A stretch of 6,376 bases of DNA from Desulfocapsa sp. (GTDB lineage: Bacteria; Desulfobacterota; Desulfobulbia; Desulfobulbales; Desulfocapsaceae), in contig JAOZTO010000153.1 in assembly GCA_029942265.1 (NCBI GenBank), forward strand, positions 1-6,376, written 5' to 3'. Made by a program: the position numbers and the translations under genes. Shown piece after piece: positions 6,297 through 6,376 of the stretch. The notes beneath the pieces were generated by a model, which had not been told where the DNA came from, did no database searches, and worked only from the letters and a program-made list of their open reading frames with translations. Position 1 is the first letter of the stretch. The number at the start of each line of letters is the position of its first letter.

Positions 6297-6376
6297 TGGT
6301 ATTGTAAAATATTTCCATCTATGAGTCCGTTGATTTAATAGCATTTTGGTTCGATGTCGAGATAAATGAAAAATTT

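Overview
The window holds four complete genes, all on the minus strand, transcribed from high to low coordinates. In transcription order they are a Roadblock/LC7-domain protein (5835-6239), an MglA-type small Ras-like GTPase (best start 5733, stop at 5128), a very large acidic protein of unrecognised family (2623-5124), and the replication-restart helicase PriA (6-2504). Only 5 bases lie beyond priA. There are no tRNA or rRNA genes, CRISPR arrays, insertion sequences or phage genes.

The DNA is moderately AT-rich. An MglA GTPase next to a Roadblock protein, plus an eight-cysteine PriA, points to a Gram-negative bacterium of the Deltaproteobacteria-like groups (Desulfobacterota or Myxococcota, or a similarly MglA-carrying phylum). 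This is an inference from gene content, and I cannot name a genus.

The first three genes look like one transcription unit. The Roadblock gene has a good ribosome binding site and a weak upstream promoter candidate. A 101-base leader with a stem-loop (5782-5819) separates it from mglA. The mglA stop and the acidic gene's ATG are 3 bases apart, so their translation is probably coupled. In Myxococcus, MglA is a polarity switch and the Roadblock protein MglB is its GAP/partner. The GTPase here keeps the expected P-loop, Arg53, Gln82 and NKVD residues, so it should be an active switch. The 833-residue product that follows has two clear copies (and a possible third) of a helical domain. These flank a roughly 360-residue acidic, probably disordered region carrying repeated short motifs. 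It is the most novel item here and a candidate effector or scaffold for the GTPase, but that function is inferred from position only.

Between the acidic gene and priA, an imperfect inverted repeat of about 88 bp (2548-2635) overlaps the acidic gene's last codons and stop. It competes with a smaller local hairpin (2557-2579). Neither is followed by a U-tract, so neither is a classic terminator. The element could be an RNA switch or processing site, or a dispersed palindromic repeat. PriA itself is ordinary apart from about 100 extra residues ahead of the helicase core.
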